From: Ceratotherium simum simum
Lineage: Eukaryota > Chordata > Mammalia > Perissodactyla > Rhinocerotidae
Length of the DNA: 64,000 nt
Direction of reading: 5' to 3'
Assembly (NCBI RefSeq): GCF_000283155.1
Contig: NW_004454175.1
Span: 8,731,914-8,795,913 of the forward strand
Shown here: positions 11,989 through 25,780 of the stretch, piece by piece
Layout: each line of letters starts with the position of its first letter
Numbering within the stretch: position 1 is the first letter of the stretch
Made by a program: the position numbers and the translations under genes
The notes under the pieces: generated by a model
What the model saw: only the letters and a program-made list of their open reading frames with translations
The model's database searches: none
Told to the model about the DNA's origin: nothing

Positions 11989-14954
11989 TCAATTGAAATC
12001 AGCTGATGAAAACATTTTCATTTCAAATAGTCATATACATATATTTTTATATATATACACATATATACATGTACACTTCCCACGAATCTAGGCTTCTATA
12101 ATATAATGTTAATTTTAAAACTTTGATAAGTCATTTTAAATCTTATATATATTTTCACTATGTGCATGTCAACATAAGGATAATTGTAAATTATTTACTT
12201 TCAATTTTAAAACAGGCTTAAAATGTCTGTTTGCATGGGGAACAATTTTTTAAGTTAAACTATTCTATTTTTAGCAGTTTTCAAGCTTTTCCTTTCAGTA
12301 TTTTCAAAATCTTACTTCTAAGAAAACGTTGACCGGTGACTTTAAATATGCCTCCAGATGCTGTGGGCCGTTTCTCGTGGCCTCTGCCGGGTTGACGTGG
12401 CCGTTGATGCTACACACCCTATACCACCAGGGAACAGCTTCAGGGATCAAAGATATGGCATAGGTATTTTATCCCAGGCATTATTTCAATAACACCTTAA
12501 ACCGAGATGTCGTTTGGAGCTTAAAACAGTTTATAAATAATTTAAAGTGGTAAAAAATGTGTCAAAATTGTAATCTATTAATAACAAGAAAATAACTTCA
12601 CACCTTTTAAGAACTGGTAACTTAAGTTTATGTTACCGCATCTACTTGCCAGCGAATGCAACCTTTATTTGATTGTGCTTTTTTTAACTCAGCCTACATG
12701 GCTGCAGTCCCTTCCTTCCACGGGTGTCAAATGGAGCTGCTGTGTTGGTACAGGGTCTTTTGTACCATCACGTGTGGGAATTTAGTAACCTTTTCCCTGC
12801 CACAATCAGAAATAACAAAGAGGTATGTATTCATTCAAGATAAATTCTTAGCATTAATAGTTGGCCCAGGACTGGTAAAGTTATTAGACTGGTTCATATC
12901 TGGTTCATTGTGTTTCCGCCTTGGTAAAATAAGCATTCAGCTAGCGTTCCCATGCTGAAGGCTAGACACTAGTTTATAGGGCAAAAGGCAACAGGGCAAT
13001 TTAACTTTTAGTTAAGTGTTTTCCCATTAATTGGGCCACGCATTCTTACAAGCACCATTGCACACAGTTTGGTCCTGAGAAGATTTGCAAGCGTTTTGTA
13101 TGTCTTTTGTTAGTTCCAACATACAGCTTCTCCTTGATTTAACAGACTACAGTTATACAAGACTTTTCTTAACTGCTTTTCATGCATAGTTGGGAGAAAC
13201 AGCAGGCAGCTTTTAAGCGACGGTTTTGTGGCCCGAAATGGTAGCTTAAAGTGCCTCCTTTCCTGTGTTTATTGTTGACAATTCAATTAGCATGCCACAG
13301 CAGCTGCAGGATCTAGAAGGCAGGGGCAACCGAACTGCACACACAACTAATTTTATTCATATACGAAATAGGGGGCAAAATTAGCTGGGATGCATTTATC
13401 TTGTGTACTTACTAAAGAACACAACAGACAGGAAAGTCTAGCCAGTTTTCCCAAATTTAAATTAATCTTGTGGAAAGTCAAAAATTTAAGCCATTGTTTT
13501 TCCATGAGTGGCTGATGACAAGTTATCCATTTTCTCACTCCTCAAGATTTAACAAAAGCCACACTTGGCAACAATGAGATAAAGACCTCATATTCATTCA
13601 GGGTTTTCTTTTAATAAAAAGTGATCTTTTTTTAACCAAAGGTAAGCAAACAAAATAAGTATCATATAAGGGTATTTTACGGATAATGCAGTCAACAATG
13701 ATATTTTGGGTAGCCACAAGCACACTGAATTGTTTAGTTGCCCTTGGTAGTTCCAGTGTAAGTGGTGAGGCAGCTACATGGAAGTAAGAAAGCCGAGGGG
13801 ACTCTAGGGGCAGGATGAGAGAAACTCCTGGGGTGGAATCTGGCTCTGTAAGTAGGTGGGGGGCTGGCGGGCAGGGCGTGGGAGGGGGGACAGTCTCCAG
13901 GCAGAAGCTCCACCTTCTGCTGGTGCAGCCGCTCTCTGGAGCCACATGCCACCCATTCCCTGAGATGTCTGTTAGAGCTCAGAAGTGACTGCTGCGTCTC
14001 CAGGTGCTCGGCCATGAGATTGCCTACAGCAGCATGGATGACCATCAGACCCTTGGCGTGTCCCAGCTATAAGGAGGGATGGGTCACTTTTCAGAGTCCG
14101 TGCTTGGTGTCGTTGACTTCCCAGGTGGTAACACTTCCTTCTTAACGACTTAGGTTTGACTTTGGACCTCACTGTTGGCTGATGACTGCAGAAAGTTGGA
14201 GTTGGAGGCAGAGACCTCACAAGGAAACAGCTTGGGGTGACAGTTCTATCTGCCCTATTTAGTTTACATACCAAAAATTCTACAAAGGGCAGAATTTGCA
14301 ACTGCATTACTTTTCTTTCCAGCACTATCTGCCAGGTCTCCTGAATCATTCCATTATAATCCTATCATAGTCTTTGCCTCTTTTTCTACCTTCCAAAATG
14401 TGTTTATCTTATCATTAATTTGTACTTCTTTAGAGTTTAACACTCTAATGTTAAACAACCCAAAAAGTATTATTTTCACCCCTAAGTTCTTATGTTGGCT
14501 TACCTGTTGTGCTTATCATTTTCTGCTACATCCCTCATGCCAACATTTTTTTTTTCTAGATTAGACTCCTAATCAAATACTATTAAGCTTCAAAATAAGT
14601 ATTTCAGAAATTGTGTGTGTGAGGGTAATGGAGGACAGAAGTCCCATAAAGATAAGATGTGAAAACTCCTAGATCACCTACTCTTATCAAAAAACAGAGA
14701 AGAATCTGAAGAAAGGGATTCTGAAATAAGATGGAAACTCATTCATACAAAATCCATTCATGGAAAGTTTCATATAGAGTTGAATTCTGAGTGGATCCTG
14801 GCACTCTTCGTGTTATATAGTTACAGATATCATTCCCTAAGAATCTTACCTTGCAGCCTAATGATCTCTTTCCTGAATTCCAAAGTTGTTTCAATACCTG
14901 TGTACTTTCTAAAAGCCTAATGAATGAAGGAAATTCTTTAAGAATAATACAACT
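11989..14954. other. Intergenic stretch, mostly unassigned
   Basis: 12000-12070 is TA-rich. 12590-13330 is repeat-free and complex. 13790-14130 is an isolated GC-rich island with open frames on the minus strand (see findings). No exon with convincing splice sites was seen. Confidence 0.6.
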
Positions 14955-15184
14955 GGGCTGGCCCCGTGGCATAGCCGTTAAGTGCGAGCGCTCCACTGCT
15001 GGCAGCCCAGGTTCAGATCCCAGGAGCGCACCAACACACTACTTGTCAGGCCAAGCTGTAGCAGTGTCTCACATCAAGCGAAGGAAGATCGGCATGGGTG
15101 TTAGCTCAGGGCCAGTCTTCCTAGCAAAAAGAGGAGGATTGGCATAGATGTTAGCTCAGGGTTGATCTTCCTCACAAAAAAAAA
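14955..15184 (+). mobile_element. ERE-type SINE with clear target-site duplication
   Basis: Opens GGGCTGGCCCCGTGGCATAG and ends in an A tail. Direct repeats AGAATAATACA lie at 14941-14951 and 15185-15195. Internally it has the duplicated 'gtTAGCTCAGGG' block. Confidence 0.93.
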
Positions 15185-15195
15185 AGAATAATACA

Positions 15196-16115
15196 GCTCT
15201 TATTGCATTTGCACTACTGATTATGTATACTAATCTATATTCCCTAAGGAAAAAATAAGAATGTTTTGGAAGTCCAGCATAACAAATTACTATCGCTTGT
15301 ATCTCCATTTCACAGCTCTTCTAAATTGTCTCTTATGCTATAGACACCATGCACAAATACAGATTTGTCAGGATCCTAAACCGTCATATTGTGTTTAATT
15401 ATAGTTGACACTTAGAACTTTCAGTTACACTTGGAAGAAATTAGAGAGCCAGATTAGCCAATATTTCTCTTCCTTGCTTATTTGCAAAAATGCATATTTA
15501 ACTCTGGGAAAACATCTCCTAACTGAAACCTCCTAAATTCAAGGTCTTAATCCACAGGCAAACACAATGTTGGTCACATTTCATGTATGCTTTAAAAGCC
15601 TGGTCTGTTCATTGATTGGAATGATTCAGTGGTGATCATATAATTGTTTCTCACAGGCCACTGAGAAATGTAAACTAACTCTGACAACAAAGCTAAAGTC
15701 TGATTTATTAAGATGGTATGCATATTTCAGATACCTAATTCATTCCTGCACACTCGAGTAGGATTAAATAATGCAGAATCACATCTACCTCCATTATTCT
15801 GCTTTTATATCACTTTCAACGAGATTCAACATCGACGTATTTATACATATAAAGCCATATCCATTATAATATTAATAAATGCCTTCTTAGATATTCCTAA
15901 TATAACTTTTTCTGATTATTGCAACCCTTTGGTAGTGCTTCTATCCAACCTCCAACACATTTTTATTAAGAATCTTCTAGTTCCATATGAAAGTAACTCT
16001 TCAATTGAGCACTTCTACTCAATCCAGTTTAGAAGCTTTGTCCTGTCTCAGTTATGCAGTGAAGAACCAGCAGAAAGCACAGAAATAGGAACTTTATATA
16101 GTTTAAAAATATGTT
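15196..16115. other. Intergenic stretch without recognised features
   Basis: AT-rich. A 168-codon plus-strand open frame (15713-16219) begins here but its end runs into L2 sequence and it has no protein-like features. Confidence 0.6.
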
Positions 16116-16119
16116 ACTT

Positions 16120-17375
16120 TTACCAACTAGAGGTTGGTGACTCACAAATTTTTACCTATAGCTTTCTTCTAAGTTCCAGACTCATATATCTGACTGCCTA
16201 TTCAACATCTTCCCATTGAGTGACTAATAAATATCTCAAACTCAGTACAACCAAATCAGAACTCTTTATTCCCCTACAACCCACCCACCCAATTTTTCCC
16301 TTTCTCTAGGCCTTCTCTACCCTAGTAAGTAGCACTATCATCAATCCTGTGGCTCATGTCAGAAAATTACTCATCTTTTACTTTTTTCTCTTACCAGCTC
16401 CCTACATCCAACCCATCACCTAGTCCTATGATTTCAAAATCTAACATGTATCTTAAATCTGTCTACTTCCCTTCATAACCACTGCCACCACTCTAATCCA
16501 AACCACCATCCTCTCTCACCTAGAATATTGCAAAAGCCTCCTTTCTCCAATCACGCCCCCAAGCCCATATTAGTTCTCTTATAGAGTATGAGTAATCTTT
16601 TAAAAACATAAATCTGATCATGTTATTCTCCTGCTTAGAATACTCCAATAGTTCTACATATCTCTTTGCCACAAACCAGTCTCCCTAATATGACCACCAT
16701 GGCCCTATATGTTTGCCCCTGCTAACTTCTCCAACTTTCTCCCCTACCTCTCTCCTCATTCCCCATTCTACTCCCTCCACAGGTCCTCCAAGTGGCTAGG
16801 CAATTTCCAGCTTCATAATTTTCAAATGGCCCTTCAGCCCACCTGGACTACTATCCCACATCAAGCATGGCAGACTACTTCTTATCCTATTGGAATCAAC
16901 TAAAATGTCTCTTCCTCAGAGAACTCTTCCCTAACCACCAAGCATGAATTCAGACTTTGTGAGCCCTGAAACTTATACAATTTGGGGGAACTGTTTCTGT
17001 GGAAAATTTTTAAATCTTAAATTTGCAAATTTTACAAAAACACATGATCATGGGACTCCTTAGGACCTTGGAAGAGGCCAAGACAAGTGAAGGACCCTGA
17101 AGCTTGACTTCACCAACTCCACAGAGATTCTAACTCTATGATCACCCTTGGTAAGCAGGTCCTTGCCCCCTCCGCCTCCACCCTTGATAGTCTCTATTAT
17201 TGCATCCTATTTATCCTTCTTAGCACTTCTCACAGTTTGTCACTCATCTTATCTGCCTCCTGCATCAGATTGTCCATTCCAGCAGGGCAGGTACCATGCG
17301 AGAACGCCCACCGCCAACCATAGCATCTGGCACAATAGTGCTCAGTAAAGACTGGCCCTTGAATGAGTGAGTGAC
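16120..17375 (+). mobile_element. L2 fragments, plus orientation
   Basis: The first part (16120-16930) reads like L2 ORF2 (CAGACTCATATATCTGACTGCC, then AAAAACATAAATCTGATCATG, then the C-rich segment at 16730-16800). A gap follows at about 16930-17130. The terminal part (17140-17375) has GCAGGGCAGGTACCATGCG and the AATGAGTGAGTGA end. Confidence 0.7.
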
Positions 17376-19750
17376 AAAGTGTCCTTTGAAATTAACAGTG
17401 CTAGATAAATGTAAAGAACTATTTTACAATTTAAATTTGCATGTCATTAAAGCAGGCTTGTTTTCCCTCCCTTCCTCCCATGGGAAGAAGAAGCTTACAG
17501 CATGGCACGATTCCTGGTGTGGAGGAAACGATTGCTATGCCCTCTCTAACCACTCCAAGCCTCAGGAATTTTTAAGGCCACAATCTAATATCCAGAGACA
17601 AAAAAGCCATTTGTCCTGCTTTGGGCCTGGTTACGTAGGTCAAAATCACCGTCCTCTGTGTTTTGGAGGCAGCATTCTGCTTCAACATGGCTTCTGGCTG
17701 TGGTGACACTAGACAGGGGCCAGGGTGCCAGCATCCTCTGTGGAGCCCTGGACTCTTTCTGGCCCCAGGCCTATCCTCTCTGGATATGTTTGTGCACCCA
17801 TTGCCTCACCCATTCATGTTTTTGTTAGTCGGCCTGACCTCATCATTGGAAGATGTTTCCCCGCTCTCCGGGCTGTGGCTCTGAGAAGGGGGTTAGGGAA
17901 AAGGCCTGGAGTTTGTCTCCAAGGAGAGATAACACCTGAACCCAGGCGTATTTGGAGCCAACACACTCCTTCCTGAGCTCGAAGGAGAAAAGTGGGACTT
18001 GAAATTTTACTGACTTACTAAGATGATATTCAACCTAAGTCTGAAATACTTTCAGATTTGGCTATTTAAGTGTAAAGTGTTGAAAAGAGTACTTGAAAAC
18101 AAAGCATGCCTTTTGTAATTGTCACTAAATGTTTCATGTAACTTGACATTTCCTTGTGCTAAAATCTGCAGTGTCACTTGCCAATAGCAGGAATAATTAT
18201 TAAACTCTAGAATTACCTACAAATGGAGATCATTCAGTGTCTTCCAGCACACTCTCTTTGAATGGGATAGTTGATCCATAAGCCACTCTCTTCCTTGGTT
18301 TATATTTGGTTTTCCCAGGATTAGATAAGAGTGAGCGGGTTGCTTTCAAGTCTAGAATGCTACAGCAATCTTGTCTGCCTTCCATTGAAAATCTCTGAAA
18401 GTCCTCAAAAAAGCATAAGCTGCACAAATACAGAAATGAATCTTTTGCATTTATATGAACAAACTGCATTCCGTTTGTTGAGTGGCTCAGGATCTATGCC
18501 CTTCATTTGTGTCTGACAGGTTAAACAGTCAGCTGGAGTGTATATTTTACGATTAAATTGACTGGGGCTAGGTTAATTACGGTGGCAGTTGAACCTCAAT
18601 CCTGTGCCTTGCAGATTGAACCTTAGTGTGACCATATTCAGCTCTAAGCTACAGTATATCAAACACAAACTTCTGACTGGAAGCAGTTTCGGAATCAATT
18701 TACATTCAAATAAAAAGGCACTCCAGTGAGAGGTACATTAAGATGTTTAAATTAGGGGGCATGTGGGATTCATCAAGCAAGGAAAGCAGTTGTAAATCAA
18801 GCTTATGGTGAATGGGTTAAACACACAAGAGGGTTTTAGGGCATGAGCAACACTTCCCAGTATCTTTTTTCTGTTTTAGCAACTTTTAAATGGAAATGTT
18901 AAGGAAATAGCAAAGAGTAAATAAGGTTTTTAAAAATGAGAACTACCAACCATATTTATGGTTTTTCACTATCACTGGCATGCCAGCTTTAAAAATAAGG
19001 GATAATCAGCACTAGGAACACATGTCAATACACCAGACCAGAATGAATGGAAGGGAGGGCAAGAGAGAAATGAGACCAGCAGTTTGAGGGACTTTTCAAA
19101 AGAATTACCCTTTGTCTTTGCTTCTTGTGTAGATTCTACCATCTTGCATTATATGTGGATTATCCCTGCTGGATTACCCTATTCTACTTCTTACCTTCTA
19201 TTCCTAGCACCAAGATTGCAACAAAATAGGTGTTTGTTGAATGCGTGTGCAGTGAACGAAGTGGTATTCTCTGTCTGGATATTTGAGCACTCATTCATGC
19301 AGGACTTTATTCCTAAAGAATGTGCCTTTGTAGGAACAAACAAATATATTATTGGGTGGTCAAATGGATCCTATGAATAATTGTTTAAAGTGGGAGGCTA
19401 ACACCTGCCTTTCACGGCTCTCCCCTTTCAATCCCCTTTTCTCTGCTCTAGGCACCGTTCACTCTCATGCAGCTTCTAGGGCCTCTTTTGGTCCTAGTTA
19501 CTTAACTGATACTAAGAAAATGGTGATGATACATTTGTTTAAGCCCCTCATTTTAAGCAGATTCCTGAAGAGACTAATGTTCGACCCAAAAGATTGAATC
19601 TCTAATGGTAAAATTTTAGGCAAAGTCCAATTTAAGCATAAGCCTACGCTTTCTTAGCAGTTAAACTAAGCCACCAAAACTACCTGTTTCATTAAATCCA
19701 ACAAATGATAAAATAATTCAAACTAGTTGGTGAGCATTTGATTAGACCCA
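17376..19750. other. Intergenic stretch without recognised features
   Basis: 17440-17990 is moderately GC-rich; the rest is AT-rich and complex. No repeat family or gene signature was recognised. Confidence 0.6.
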
Positions 19751-19751
19751 C

Positions 19752-19966
19752 AAAGATGGGCAAACTACAGTCTGAGGGCCAATTCCAGCCTACCTCTTGT
19801 TTTTGTAAATAAAGTTTTATTGGAACTCCACCACACTCATTCATGTACGTATTGTCAATGTCGGCTTTTGAGTCTCAATGGCAGAGCTTGCAACAAAGAC
19901 TTTATGGTACACAAAGTCTTAAATATTTACTGTGTGTTCCTTTACAGAAAAGTTTGCTAACCCCCG
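19752..19966 (+). mobile_element. Old hAT-type DNA transposon relic, family not named
   Basis: Ends are imperfect inverted repeats (GGGCAAACTAC... and ...AGTTTGCTAACCC). The middle has GTAAATAAAGTTTTATTGGA and TTAAATATTTACTGTG, a well known mammalian DNA repeat pattern whose family name I cannot fix from memory. Confidence 0.75.
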
Positions 19967-20929
19967 GATTAGGTTGTTCCCTTTTTCTGCTGGCTCTTTG
20001 GTTGTCTTCTGTTTTTCCAATATGTACTAGTTCAAGCCCTTATGAGTTATCCTTATTTCCCAAGTTTCAGTAAAAGCTGCCTCTGTTTTGAGAACCCTCA
20101 GTGTGTAGCCTGGAATGCAGAGCCTGCACTTTTAAAATGTAAACACTTTGTCTCAATATAATTTTAGTACTTCTGGAACTCCCTAGGAAATGAAAAATAC
20201 CAAGAAGCTCCTCTGACAAAATTCATATGAGAATACATATCTTTGCAAGTGGTCTCTCCTTGCTCACCTAAACTATGAACAATAACCTTTTTGGGGAGCC
20301 AAATTTTTACCAATAATATTAAGAGAAAATTGCTTTACTTGGTTTGCTCCTTTGTGTGAAATAATCTGTTACTTACAATGGATACAGTAGTACAATATAA
20401 AAACCCAATTTCACTTACAAGTTCAAAAATTAAGGGAATTAATCTGGAAGTTGACATCTCTATAGAGACAACCTGCATAAAGATATTAAGCTTTCTGTAG
20501 GTTTGCCATCTTCTATATTTGAAGGTGGTTGGAGAAATATTTTGATTTTTTGACTTTCAAAATAAATCATAATATTTGGAATAAAACAACTAAATTTATA
20601 TTAGTGATATAAATATTTGTAGAGTACTTTGTAGTTTTTCCAGAATCTCATCTTTCTTAAAATCGAATGAGTATTCCTTCAGTCTCCTGGTCGTGCTACT
20701 TTCTAAGCACATTTGCCTCACTGGAGGAGGAAATGGAAAAAGATTTCAGTCTTCAACTTAAGGATGCGTTGAAGGGATTTTTTGAGTCTGGCATCTTAAA
20801 GATGGAGGAGAGAGAATAGGGCAGGAATGGGATCTCTTGGAAGCCACTTTTTGTTCTTGGCTTGGTGAACACTCACTAGATCCCTATTTGAGAACGTGTG
20901 TACCTCACAGAGAATATTCAAGAGTAAAA

Positions 20930-21105
20930 GAGGGAATAATTCTGATATTTATTAAGCACCTCCCGTGCTCCAAGCACTGCTCAATAGGCTCCTTCTGGCT
21001 CAACTCGACGGATCTTAAAACTCTGAGAGTTGGCTAAATAGCCAGTGAGTTGCAAAGCGAGAATTGGAACCCAGATGCCCTAACTCCAACACTCTTTTCA
21101 AGATG
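20930..21105 (-). mobile_element. MIR-like SINE, minus orientation
   Basis: Inverted MIR pattern: ATTTATTAAGCACCTCCCGTG at the left, and AGCGAGAATTGGAACCCAGA near the right end. Confidence 0.65.
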
Positions 21106-22789
21106 TGCTAAGGGGGCCAGTTTGAATGGTTGAATGTCTCTGAGGAAAAGGGAGAGTGGGCAGCTGTAGTTCCAGGCTAATGGTATTGGGTGTGCGAGAG
21201 CAGCTCAGGACAAGACTGCCTGGACGGGTGATCTGAAAGAAATCCAGAGACGCTTTATGGATATTGATCAATGGATTTAAAGAATATCAGTTTCTTCTAT
21301 TTGCTTCATGCTTGATTTTCTAACAATTCTGAATATACTTGCTGTATGCATGTTTTTGATTTAATTAGCCAAGCAATATGAGGAGAAGCAGAATAGGTGA
21401 GAATGGCCAAGAGGAAAAGAGATGAATGTGCACAGACAGAACAATGCAGTCTTTGTGGGTATAATATTTCTGAATTTCGTGGTTCTTTTTAAAGCTCTGA
21501 TATATCACTTGTTATAGGTCATAGGGAAAGAGTTTTTCAGTGGGGATTTTGTTCATATAAAATCTATTCTTTGGCCTGGTTAAGTCATGATGATTCACCT
21601 CAAATTCTGATCTTAATGCTAGGACAGGGATCCCATCTCTGAGAAGCCCTGATTTCCCCAGAGTCACCAAAATAATGTAGCAATAAAAACATTAGGGTGA
21701 GCCAGATCAGCTTTATTAGCTTTATTCGCCATCCAGTATAGATAAGAAATACTTTGTTCTATTTCACGACTACTTACCATCTCAGAGCTATCCTAAGTTT
21801 CATACATCACCCCTGACCCACCCTTGCTGATGCCCCAAACTTTCCTAAGATCCAACCCTACAGTTGTAACATCATCCCATTTCATGATGTTAAGCGTGTG
21901 TGGAAGCGGTGACGGCTGTTGGGAAGGGCAGCCACAGCACTACTATATAATAAGTGGTGTCATCCCCCTCCACATCCTTGTGGTTAGTGGGAAGATCTTT
22001 TCTGCATTTCCTTTCATTTCTGAGTCAGCCTCCTCAACAGTCCACAAATCCTTTCCTTTTGGACTAGACAGGCTTCCCTGAGCACATCCTTTCCTTCCTC
22101 ATAGCTCCTTGAGTTCTCAACACTCACCATTCAAAGCAGAAACCACAAATGATATGTGCATTTTACCCAAAGAAAAACAGCTTTAGTTATCTTTCAACAT
22201 GTTGAATCCCTGTCATAATGAAAATATTTAACGAAAGAAAGCAGAGGGAATTAGGTTATGTAGAATAGTTTTTTTCCTAGATTAGGGAGGACTCAGGTGG
22301 AGGGAGGGATAAGGGGAACGCTCTGAGATACAAGGATGCCAGTGGAAAGCGCCATTCTGCTTTTATTTGTAGTAACCATCAACTTTTAATTTCAGCTTTC
22401 CTCCTGGCCTTGTGGAACACTATTAACTCCATACTTTTCTCCAAACTCAAGAGAAAACAGAAACAGGGAAAATACCTTTTTCTCCACTGAGAATCATATG
22501 TCTTTAAACTATTGATGCCAAAAGAATCGCTTTAATTGTTCATTCACCTGCTTATCCTATATGAGAATCATTGCACTGAAATTTTTATTTCATAGGTGTG
22601 GACAACTGAAGAGTTGAAGTGACAGTATTTGCCGTCACAGTTGGGACTATATGATACAGGCTTTCTGACATACAGTCGGTAGACCTCAGTTTAAGAAAGC
22701 ATTAGCCAGCCACTATGTGCCTGACACTACGCTTTTTCACAATGTCAGGATGGGTTTATCTCTTTACCAGCAACTGTAATAGTGGAAAA

Positions 22790-22985
22790 CATGTAACTTG
22801 GGAAATAAGAGGGTCTGAGTAAGTGATGCTACTTACATAACTCTGAAGTTCTAAATCCTTGATTTCTTCATCTGTAAAGTGGAAATAACAATACCTACTT
22901 CCCAGACTTTCAAGGATTACATGAGGTAATACACATGCAAGTGTTTTGTCACTAGCCACTGTTAGACATTATTACCCCAAAGAGA
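22790..22985 (+). mobile_element. MIR-like SINE, plus orientation
   Basis: Contains TGATTTCTTCATCTGTAAAG and ACAATACCTACTTCCCAGAC followed by ATTACATGAGGTAATACACA, the MIR core order. Confidence 0.75.
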
Positions 22986-25223
22986 TAATTATCAAAGGTA
23001 TGACTATGCTGTTTTTTCTTAATATTAATACAGCTGGCAACCGAATTTAAAAATTCTATTGGTTGGATTTCAGTGACATTAGAAATCTCTGCTTTACTTC
23101 ATTTTTTACCATCTTCTTGAATGCTTGTATTATTTAAATATTAAAATTCAGTCTAAATCAATACCAATCTTGAAATACTTAATATTCTAGTCATTTTACT
23201 TGTTGAAAAATAATAGCAAATAATTCCTTGTAGAAGGCATTAAGTAGTGCCATTTACTCAGTGATTATAATTTTTGTATTTGCTTTCTTAATATATAACA
23301 GATGTGGAAAGACATGGATTTGTCCCACCCCACTCCCAAATGCTCAGTGCAACATATGGCACCGAATCAGATTACACTCTGTAGGTGACACAGTAAAATA
23401 CACATGGATCCAGGAAGAGAATCCAAGTTTGCTGTTATTTTAATTTTTGCTAGTTTATTCAGCATGCATCTAACATTTTGTTGTTATTTGGCTAGGAAAA
23501 TTAAAATCCAGAAGGTGAACAAAAGTTTCCAAAGAAATTTTAATTTCATAGATCTCAAGGTTACTGACAAGGATACATATATATTAAAATGCTAGTGGCT
23601 TTGAAAGTTAGTACCTGTCAGAAAGGCCTGTAGAGAGGCACTAATGAGATGTATTTGTATTATGGCAACTGCAGAGTAGAAATGGTTTAGCAGCCTGATT
23701 AGAAACGTGACCATCATGATAAAAATCATGTCATCCCCAAAGAGGCCTACACATAATTAATTAATGAAGATATTGCAACTATCAAACTGAAATACCAAAT
23801 GGACTTTATTCTGCACTTCATACCATTATAAACCATAAAATAACTGACAAAGCCTCATATAGATAAGCAAAATCAAGCATCGCCAGTATAGATCATTAAA
23901 TGGAAGGTGGCAAAAAACACTGCTGAGTCTAGGAATCTGGTCTTTTGCTTACAAATATCATAATTGTATATGTATTGAGTATAAATTGCATCACATCTCT
24001 ACACAGAAACTAATTATTACCTCCCACCCCCCCACTCCCCCACCCCAAAAAAAGAAAGCCGCAGGGGCTGGAAACATTGTGGCTTTCATTGTACACCAAA
24101 CCATTTCATCACTTAAAATTCCTTACTATGCTTTGGAAGTGTCAGAGATATTTTGTGGATTTGACAAACAAATTTCTTTAAATCTCATGCAGTTAATTCT
24201 TGCCCTTCTTCCCATAGTTAACATGAAAAAGGCATGAGAAAAACAGGATGATACAGAAACAAAACTTTCTAGTCCTCAGTCCTTGAAGCTCAAGTTGAGG
24301 CACAAATATCAGGATGAGAGAGCCTGAGGTGCAGTTCCTCCACTGTCGCACTTCACTACTCCCGTGACACCCGAACTCACCTTTTTAAGCCTATGCCAGC
24401 AGCATCTAGAAAGAGATGCCCCTGCCCTAGCCACCTGAGACTCAAGCCCAAAGGGCAGACGGCAGAGTTATCTGAAAGCGACCGTATGGCAGCTCCAAAG
24501 CCTCTGCAGTCCTCATGTGGGCAAAGGTGGGGACTCCTTCTTCTGGGATTGTGGAAATTGTTGGGGTTTGGGGTCAGTCAGAAGGCAAGGATGTCCTCTT
24601 ACTTCCAAGAGAGAATTTAGATGAATTATTATTTACCATTTGGGGAAACTTTTGTTCAGGAATGAATTTCATTGCATGATTGTCCTTGCAGAAGGAAACA
24701 CAGTATCATTTTGCTTCATAAGTGTTTTATTTTCAGCAAACCATAGCTTAGAAATTTGGTTCTAATATCAAACATGTAAATTGAAGGAAATGAGATTTTC
24801 AAGTGATTGGCACTGGTTCTCAAGAACCCTACTGGAGGAAGGAAGTAAAAGCATCTGTTTGTTCCCTGCCATCCCTGGAGATCGCACTGCAGCTTGGATA
24901 ATGAGAATCTGCATTTGTTTCAAAAGTCAGAATAACCTCTCTCCTGACAACCGTAATTCCTTTTATTAGGCATATTTTACTGAGCATTAAACAGCACAAA
25001 TCCAAATGATAAAGCGCAGGCTAGTGCATAGGCCTGTAATTCAGTCCAGCTTGGGTGTAGTGCACAGACACATACATAAAAAAAAAAAGAAAGACAAGAA
25101 CCTTCATATTTTACCATCCTGTTACTAGAGCATTTTATAGAGCTACATATTTTTTTAAAATATGGTTAATGCAGCAAGTGAGATTTTAAAAGAAGAAAGA
25201 AAAAAAAGACTTACACCAATGAG

Positions 25224-25229
25224 TTTATT
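25224..25229 (-). terminator. FRZB: Likely main poly(A) signal of FRZB (AATAAA)
   Basis: The plus strand reads tttatt, so the transcript carries AATAAA in the context TTTTAAATAAACTCATTGG. My recollection of the human cDNA ends with an almost identical segment. Cleavage would fall near 25205-25212. Confidence 0.75.
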
Positions 25230-25774
25230 TAAAAGGAAGCAAATTAAACAGAGCTATGCTGATAACAGCAGATGTCTAGTTATAATTTACTTCCCTAATG
25301 CTGATTAATATATTCATAAACAATTCAAATGTACTGCCAAAAGAAAAATGCTACTCTTAACACCCCAATGGCTACTGGTTTCAGTTGTGCTTCTCAATCA
25401 AGCAAAACATTCTTGCCCAAGCTCCTAAGACTGTTTATTTTGCTTCCTGCCAATCTTGCAAATAATTCATCTTGTGTGTCATTTCCTCCTAAATGCTTCC
25501 TGGTGCTTGATTGCTTTGCCTGTGTGGCATTTGATTTCCAACTGCCATTTTACCTTTATAAACATTTAGAACTTTCTAAGCGTGAGGAGAATGCCCAAAA
25601 GGCATGGGAAAATGAGGCTGTAATTACATCAGCAGAGTATGTTTTACAGCATATCTAGCCTTCTGTATATACCAGAAATCTCTCTTTGCAGACAACATTG
25701 CATTCCCAATCCGGGTGCAGAACAGTAAATTAACATTTACTCCAGCAAAGAGGTCCTGGTATCAACATGTTTAA

Positions 25775-25780
25775 TTTATT
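25775..25780 (-). terminator. FRZB: Possible proximal poly(A) signal of FRZB
   Basis: An AATAAA hexamer in the transcript sense, about 270 nt after the stop codon, within an AT-rich stretch (ATAATAATAAATTAAACATG). Use of this site is an inference; the distal signal matches the remembered cDNA end better. Confidence 0.35.

Larger units (their letters stand above)
19967..25207. other. Intergenic stretch 3' of FRZB, mostly unassigned
   Basis: Apart from the MIR copies at 20930 and 22790, I recognise nothing. There is a C-rich run at 24005-24040 and a moderately GC-rich part at 24380-24560. No coding exon is evident. Confidence 0.6.

Noticed and set aside
13972..14349. A coding gene on the minus strand in the 13.8-14.1 kb GC-rich island
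   Set aside because: No family recognised, the protein-like reading changes frame, and no splice sites or start context support a gene; kept only as a low-level finding.
15713..16219. A 168-codon plus-strand open frame
   Set aside because: AT-rich chance frame that runs into L2 sequence; no domain or splice site was recognised.
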